From assembly GCA_021848165.1 (NCBI GenBank), contig JAJZMW010000140.1, forward strand, positions 1 to 17,554: a DNA stretch of 17,554 nucleotides, in the 5' to 3' direction. Below the pieces are notes generated by a model. The model was not told where the DNA came from, ran no database searches, and saw only the letters and a program-made list of their open reading frames with translations. Source of the stretch: Thermoplasmata archaeon (GTDB taxonomy: Archaea; Thermoplasmatota; Thermoplasmata; Lutacidiplasmatales; UBA184). Positions 13,854 through 17,554 of the stretch are shown piece after piece. The number at the start of each line of letters is the position of its first letter. The first letter of the stretch is position 1. The translations under genes and the position numbers were made by a program.

Positions 13854-14831
13854 TTACGGTCCCCCGGCCGCCACCGGCCGATCGTCCGGAGGAGCGTCGG
13901 GGAGAACGGTGACGACGAAGGCGCCGGGGGTCGCGCGTCCGACGCGCACCGAAGCGACCAACGCCGCGGCAGCGGATCGACCCACCAGGAGGCCCTCGAG
14001 CGGACCAAGATGGCGGCGGAGGAGCTCGGCCTCCTCGGTAGAAACGCGGATCGTTTGGTCGACGATGCGAGCGTCGTAGGTCTCGGGCCGGCGGACGGAG
14101 GGAAGGTGTTTGAGTCCCTCGAGGCCGTGGAGCGGGCGATCCGGTTCGACCGCGATGACGCGGATCGCGGGGTTGCGCTCCTTGAGGTAGCGCGCGGCGC
14201 CGCTCAGGGTCCCCCCCGTCCCCACTCCCGCCACAAAGTGCGAGAGCCGCCCCCCGGTCTGGGTCCAGATCTCCGGGCCGGTCGAGCGGTAGTGCGCGAG
14301 CGGGTTCGCCGGCTTGCCGTACTGATCGCCGTAGACGCTCCGCCCCGGGTGCCGGGCGGCCCATTGCTCGGCCTCGCGCTGCGCCCCGTCGGTGCCCTCC
14401 GCCGGGTCGGTCAGGATCGTCTCCGCGCCCAGGGCCCGAATGCGATCGATCCGATCGGGGTGCGCCGTCGCGGGAACGTACAAGCGAACGGGAAAACCCA
14501 GGCGGGCCCCGAGCATCGCATAAGCGACCCCGGTGTTGCCGCTGCTGGCATCGACCAGGACCTCGCCGTCCCCGAGCCGCCCGTTCGCGAGGGCATCGGA
14601 GACGATCCCCCAGGCGGTCCGATCCTTCACCGAACCGGTCGGGTTCCGAAACTCCGCCTTCGCGCGAAGCTCGAAGCGGCCGCCGTTCTCGGCGGCGAGC
14701 CGCGGTAGGGGGAGCATCGGGGTGCCCCCGATCGAGGCGAGCCACGGGTCCGAGAGGCCGGCCCAGGAGACCGTCGATCCGGGAAGGTCTCCTTGCGGAT
14801 CGCCTAGCGCAGGTGGATCAGATGCGAACAT
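13854..14831 (-). CDS. cysM: Cysteine synthase family PLP enzyme, CysM-like
   Basis: A 325-residue fold-type II PLP enzyme. The PLP lysine is Lys69 in NPTGSVKDR, the substrate loop is SSGNTG (96-101) and the phosphate-binding loop is GTGGT (204-208). The family makes cysteine from O-acetylserine or O-phosphoserine. Being next to a JAMM peptidase and a CysO-type carrier suggests that a carrier thiocarboxylate is the sulfur donor, as for M. tuberculosis CysM. ATG 14831 gives about 25 residues before the family core (WLASIGGTPML). It overlaps the regulator's 3' end by 28 bases. Two oddities: the usual GxSSGAA segment reads GRSAAAA, and the C terminus runs VVTVLPDAPPDDRP then stops, without the common GxRYLS ending. 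Acceptor and donor substrates cannot be decided from sequence. Confidence 0.9.
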   Translation of the reverse strand: MFASDPPALGDPQGDLPGSTVSWAGLSDPWLASIGGTPMLPLPRLAAENGGRFELRAKAEFRNPTGSVKDRTAWGIVSDALANGRLGDGEVLVDASSGNTGVAYAMLGARLGFPVRLYVPATAHPDRIDRIRALGAETILTDPAEGTDGAQREAEQWAARHPGRSVYGDQYGKPANPLAHYRSTGPEIWTQTGGRLSHFVAGVGTGGTLSGAARYLKERNPAIRVIAVEPDRPLHGLEGLKHLPSVRRPETYDARIVDQTIRVSTEEAELLRRHLGPLEGLLVGRSAAAALVASVRVGRATPGAFVVTVLPDAPPDDRPVAAGGP

Positions 14832-15454
14832 CGCATCCCCCCCTGGGCGATCGAGTCCTGCAGGTCCACGCCGATCTTGCCGAGCAGCTCCTGGGTGAGG
14901 TGCTGGTCGAAGACGTTGCACATCAGATACGTATGCGAGATCGCGTTCCGGCGGAACACGCAGTTGTTCCGCACGATCAGGATGCTCCCGTCCGGGAGCC
15001 GCTCCATCGAGCATCCGAACCCGAATTCGTTCAGCGTCCGAACGAGCCGCCGGGTCCGTTCCTCCGCCGTGCCGCCGGCCGGAAGGTTCGCGGCGATCAA
15101 GCGCGCCACGCGCCGCGCGGCCTCCGCGAGAAGCTCCCGGGCGCCCGCCTCCCCTTGCCGTGCGAGGATCTCGTCCATCAGCGCATCGAGCAGGAGGTCG
15201 TATTTCTTCGGGAAGAGGTCGTGGCCCTCGTTCGTCAGCTGGTAGCGCTTCCTGGGCCGCCCCACCCCCTCTTTGCAGAAGGAGGGGGTGACGTAGCCGC
15301 GCTGCTCCAGCCGCTCGAGGTGCCCCCGCGCGGCGCTTTCGCGGATCCCGAGGGAGGAGGCGATGTCGCGCGCCGTCCGAGGGGTCGTGGCGAGCTCCTC
15401 GAGGATGCGACCTCGCGTGCCTTCCATGAACTCGGGCGCCGCGGTCGCCGACAA
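14804..15454 (-). CDS. sufR: SufR-like transcriptional regulator with C-terminal cysteine cluster
   Basis: A 216-residue DNA-binding protein of the COG2345/SufR type. Residues about 14-75 form a winged helix-turn-helix (ARDIASSLGIRESAARGHLERLEQRGYV, wing with GVGRPRKRYQLT). The C-terminal half has four cysteines, Cys148 (FGCSM), Cys165 (NNCVF), Cys179 (LMCNVF) and Cys209 (MRCSHL). Comparable residues in SufR proteins bind an Fe-S cluster, and SufR represses suf genes when clusters are plentiful. It is divergent from sufC, the classic arrangement. It is also the first gene of the cysM operon. The start is TTG 15454 with GAGGG just before it; ATG 15427 in the same frame, giving 207 residues, is an equally reasonable start. 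The signal sensed and the sign of regulation are inferred. Confidence 0.85.
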   Translation of the reverse strand: MSATAAPEFMEGTRGRILEELATTPRTARDIASSLGIRESAARGHLERLEQRGYVTPSFCKEGVGRPRKRYQLTNEGHDLFPKKYDLLLDALMDEILARQGEAGARELLAEAARRVARLIAANLPAGGTAEERTRRLVRTLNEFGFGCSMERLPDGSILIVRNNCVFRRNAISHTYLMCNVFDQHLTQELLGKIGVDLQDSIAQGGMRCSHLIHLR

Positions 15455-15480
15455 GGTTCCCTCTCTCGGGTGGTAAGGGA

Positions 15481-15509
15481 GCGGTAGGATTTATGGATTT
15501 ACACACCGC
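15481..15509. promoter_or_regulatory. Candidate regulator operator and minus-strand promoter region
   Basis: Inverted arms GCGGT (15481-15485) and ACCGC (15505-15509) flank two tandem near-identical octamers, GGATTTAT (15487-15494) and GGATTTAC (15495-15502). On the minus strand the octamers read as AT-rich ATAAATCC, about 37 nt before the TTG of the regulator, and could serve as its TATA box. The site lies just upstream of the sufC TATA-like box. It is therefore well placed for a regulator that controls both directions. No binding data are known to me. Confidence 0.4.
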
Positions 15510-15514
15510 GCCAT

Positions 15515-15526
15515 GCTTAAATAAAC
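15515..15526 (+). promoter_or_regulatory. TATA box for sufC
   Basis: GCTTAAATAAAC is the strongest AT-rich box in the window. Its centre is about 30 nt before the sufC ATG at 15551, giving a leaderless or near-leaderless transcript. The reverse complement is also TATA-like, so it may serve both directions. Confidence 0.65.
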
Positions 15527-15550
15527 GGCGTCGCTCGGAAACGTTGGGCC

Positions 15551-16330
15551 ATGACGAGCGACGTTCCCGCTGGCAAGCACACTCTCGAGATCCGCGGACT
15601 GAAGGCGGAGGTCGCTGGCAAGGAGATCCTCAAAGGAGTGAACCTCACTCTGCGTTCGGGCGAGATCACCGCTCTGATGGGGCCGAACGGATCCGGGAAG
15701 AGCACGCTCGCCTACGCGCTGATGGGCCACCCGAAGTACAAGGTGACCTCGGGGTCGGTGCACCTCGACGGTCAGGACGTTCTCGCGATGCCGGTCGATC
15801 AGCGATCCCGCGCGGGGCTCTTCCTCGGCTTCCAGTACCCGCAGGAGGTCTCGGGGCTCTCCCTGTCGAAGTTCCTGTGGACCTCGTACATGCAACGGCA
15901 CACGGCGGAGACCGCCGACACGGTCGCCTACGATCGAGAGCTGAAGACCCATCTGGGGTACCTCGGGATCGACGAGGCGTTGCTCAAGCGCTCGCTGAAC
16001 GAAGGGTTCTCGGGCGGGGAGAAGAAGCGCAACGAGGTGCTGCAGATGGCGACGCTCCACCCGCTCTTTTCGATCCTGGACGAGCCGGACTCTGGGCTCG
16101 ATATCGACGCCGTCCGGGCCGTCGGAGAGACGGTCGCGAAGCTCCACAACCCCGGCTCGGGGGTGCTCTTGATCACCCACTATCAGCGGATCCTGAAGTA
16201 CCTGCGGCCGGACCGCGTCCACGTGATGGTCGAGGGGCAGATCGCCCTCTCGGGCGGACGCGAGCTCGTCGAGCAGCTGGAAGCCAAAGGGTACGATTGG
16301 GTCCGCGTGGGCGTCGCCCCCGCGAACTAA
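15551..16330 (+). CDS. sufC: Fe-S cluster assembly ATPase SufC
   Basis: A 259-residue ABC-type ATPase of the SUF system, where it drives SufB/SufD during Fe-S cluster building in the cytoplasm. Walker A is GPNGSGKST (44-52), the Q-loop region is FLGFQYPQEVSGLS, the signature is FSGGEKKRNEVLQ and Walker B is SILDEPDSGLDIDA, with the switch histidine in THYQRIL. The FQYPxEVxGxS and SGGEKKRNE strings are diagnostic for SufC. Length is normal. It has its own TATA-like box and a candidate operator upstream, and is divergent from the SufR-like regulator gene. The next gene is sufS after 38 bases; no sufB or sufD lies between them, which is unusual. Confidence 0.97.
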   Translation: MTSDVPAGKHTLEIRGLKAEVAGKEILKGVNLTLRSGEITALMGPNGSGKSTLAYALMGHPKYKVTSGSVHLDGQDVLAMPVDQRSRAGLFLGFQYPQEVSGLSLSKFLWTSYMQRHTAETADTVAYDRELKTHLGYLGIDEALLKRSLNEGFSGGEKKRNEVLQMATLHPLFSILDEPDSGLDIDAVRAVGETVAKLHNPGSGVLLITHYQRILKYLRPDRVHVMVEGQIALSGGRELVEQLEAKGYDWVRVGVAPAN

Positions 16331-16353
16331 AGCCGCCCGCGTCCTCTCCGACC

Positions 16354-16360
16354 GGAGGAG
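16354..16360 (+). promoter_or_regulatory. Ribosome binding site of sufS
   Basis: GGAGGAG ends 8 nt before the sufS ATG at 16369, one of the clearest Shine-Dalgarno sequences here. It fits a gene inside an operon, whereas operon-first genes in this window look leaderless. Confidence 0.6.
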
Positions 16361-16368
16361 GCGGTGCG

Positions 16369-17554
16369 ATGGACGTCCGGCAGCTGCGCCGAGAGTTCCC
16401 GATCCTCGAGCGCGAGGTCCATGGCCACCCGCTCATCTACCTCGACTCGGCGGCGACCTCGCAGAAGCCCCGCTGCGTCCTCGATGCGGAGCGGCGATAC
16501 TACGCGGAGACGAACGCCAACGTGCACCGGGGGACGTACGCCCTCGCCGAAGAGGCGACCGAGGCCTACGAAGGCGCCCGCGCCCGCGTGGCGCGGTTCC
16601 TTCACGCCGCGCGACCGGAGGAGATCGTCTTCACGCGCGGCACCACCGAATCGTTGAACCTCGTCGCCCAAGTCCTCGCCCGCTCCCGGCTCCGGGCGGG
16701 GGATCGCGTCGTGGTGGCCGAGATGGACCACCATTCGAACATCGTGCCCTGGCACCTGCTGCGCGTCTACTCCGGGATCGAGCTCTCCTTTGCCCCGATC
16801 GACGACGAGGGTCGCCTCGCTCCCGACGCCTACGAGCGATTCTGGAGCGACGGACGGACGAAGGTCGTCGCCCTGCCCCACGTCAGCAACGTCCTGGGGT
16901 CGATCGTGCCGGTGCGCGCGATCGCCGACGCCGCGCACCGCGCCGGGGCCCTCGTCGTCGTCGACGCCGCGCAGTCCGCGCCGCACCTTCCCCTCGACGT
17001 CGGGGACCTCGGGGCGGACTTCCTCGCGTTCAGCGGACACAAGGCGCTCGGTCCCACGGGGATCGGCGCGCTCTGGGCCCGCTTCGAGTTGCTCGATTCC
17101 CTTCCCCCCTGGATGGGGGGCGGCGAGATGATCGAGTCGGTGACGCGAGATCGGATCACGTATCGCGAGCCCCCCGGCCGATTCGAGGCCGGAACGCCGA
17201 ACATCGCCGGCGCGGTGGGGCTGCACGCGGCGCTCGATTTTCTCGAGCCGATCGGGTGGGCCTCGCTCGCCGAGCACGACCGGTCCCTCTCCCGCCTCTT
17301 CCTCGATCTCGTGCACGACCATCTGGGAGAGTCGCTCACCGTCTACGGCCCCCGCGACGTCCGCGAGCGGCTCGCGGTCCTCTCCTTCGCGATGCGCGGG
17401 ATCCACCCGCACGACGTCGGCAGCCTCCTGGACGCGGAGGGGATCGCGGTCCGCGCCGGCCAGCACTGCGCCCAGATCGTGATGGAGCGGTTCGGGGTCC
17501 CGGCGATGGTCCGCGCGAGCCCGTACCTCTACAACACCCCGGAGGAGGTCCGGG
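16369..17554 (+). CDS. sufS: Cysteine desulfurase SufS, 3' truncated
   Basis: At least 395 residues; the frame is still open at the window end, so only the last few residues should be missing. It is a PLP enzyme that takes sulfur from cysteine as an enzyme persulfide and supplies it to the SUF scaffold. It begins LRREFPILEREV and LIYLDSAATSQKP, the typical SufS/CsdA start. The PLP-binding lysine is Lys225 in FSGHKALGPTG. The catalytic cysteine is Cys367 in AGQHCAQ, and GTPNIAGAVG is the expected loop. The class II (SufS) layout, with a short loop around the catalytic cysteine, fits the adjacent sufC. No SufE or SufU partner is visible in the window. Confidence 0.95.
   Translation, partial: MDVRQLRREFPILEREVHGHPLIYLDSAATSQKPRCVLDAERRYYAETNANVHRGTYALAEEATEAYEGARARVARFLHAARPEEIVFTRGTTESLNLVAQVLARSRLRAGDRVVVAEMDHHSNIVPWHLLRVYSGIELSFAPIDDEGRLAPDAYERFWSDGRTKVVALPHVSNVLGSIVPVRAIADAAHRAGALVVVDAAQSAPHLPLDVGDLGADFLAFSGHKALGPTGIGALWARFELLDSLPPWMGGGEMIESVTRDRITYREPPGRFEAGTPNIAGAVGLHAALDFLEPIGWASLAEHDRSLSRLFLDLVHDHLGESLTVYGPRDVRERLAVLSFAMRGIHPHDVGSLLDAEGIAVRAGQHCAQIVMERFGVPAMVRASPYLYNTPEEVR

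Noticed and set aside
15455..15550. Possible tRNA or small RNA gene in the sufR-sufC gap
   Set aside because: No cloverleaf or T-loop-like sequence is visible. The gap is explained by promoter boxes and a candidate operator.
1..17554. CRISPR array, insertion sequence, transposase or prophage genes
   Set aside because: No regularly spaced repeats, terminal inverted repeats around a transposase, integrase or phage structural genes were seen. All sizeable frames are accounted for by the listed genes.

Overview
The window is about 17.5 kb of very GC-rich, gene-dense DNA from an archaeon. Archaeal markers are the replication factor C large subunit, the ribosome-recycling ATPase ABCE1/Rli1 and the archaeal GTP cyclohydrolase MptA. 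Several genes also have a TATA-like box 24-30 nt before the start codon, as in leaderless transcripts. A high-GC member of the Thermoplasmatota or a related euryarchaeal lineage is my best guess, inferred from gene content only. No stretch over 300 bases lacks a gene. I see no tRNA, rRNA, CRISPR array or insertion sequence.

Layout. (1) 1-2123, plus: the 3' part of rfcL, with an unusual insertion next to Walker B, then a Dph6-family PP-loop ATPase joined by an ATGA overlap. (2) 2120-2557, minus: an OsmC peroxidase, convergent with and overlapping the previous gene. (3) 2674-4117, plus: a methyltransferase and a MarC-family membrane protein. (4) 5205-4089, minus: a DUF59/MIP18 Fe-S assembly protein and a DUF1684 protein. 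(5) 5306-11252, plus: a likely operon of mptA, two paralogous FtsX-type permeases, their ABC ATPase and ABCE1. (6) 11306-11887, plus: a membrane protein with a PH-like domain. (7) 15454-11889, minus: a SufR-like regulator, a CysM-type cysteine synthase, a JAMM metallopeptidase and a three-domain protein. That protein joins a CysO/ThiS-like ubiquitin-fold carrier, a MoeB/ThiF E1-like adenylyltransferase and a rhodanese. (8) 15551-17554, plus: sufC and a 3'-truncated sufS, divergent from the regulator.

Region 7 is the most notable part. It carries every part of the protein-thiocarboxylate route to cysteine known from Mycobacterium tuberculosis (CysO, MoeZ, CysM, Mec+). Here the sulfur carrier is fused in front of its own activating enzyme, so its Gly-Gly end is internal. 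A JAMM peptidase encoded immediately upstream could free it. The same operon starts with a putative Fe-S-sensing regulator that is divergent from sufC-sufS. Cysteine synthesis, cysteine desulfuration and Fe-S cluster assembly may therefore share one control point. The DUF59 protein of region 4 is a further Fe-S assembly factor nearby.
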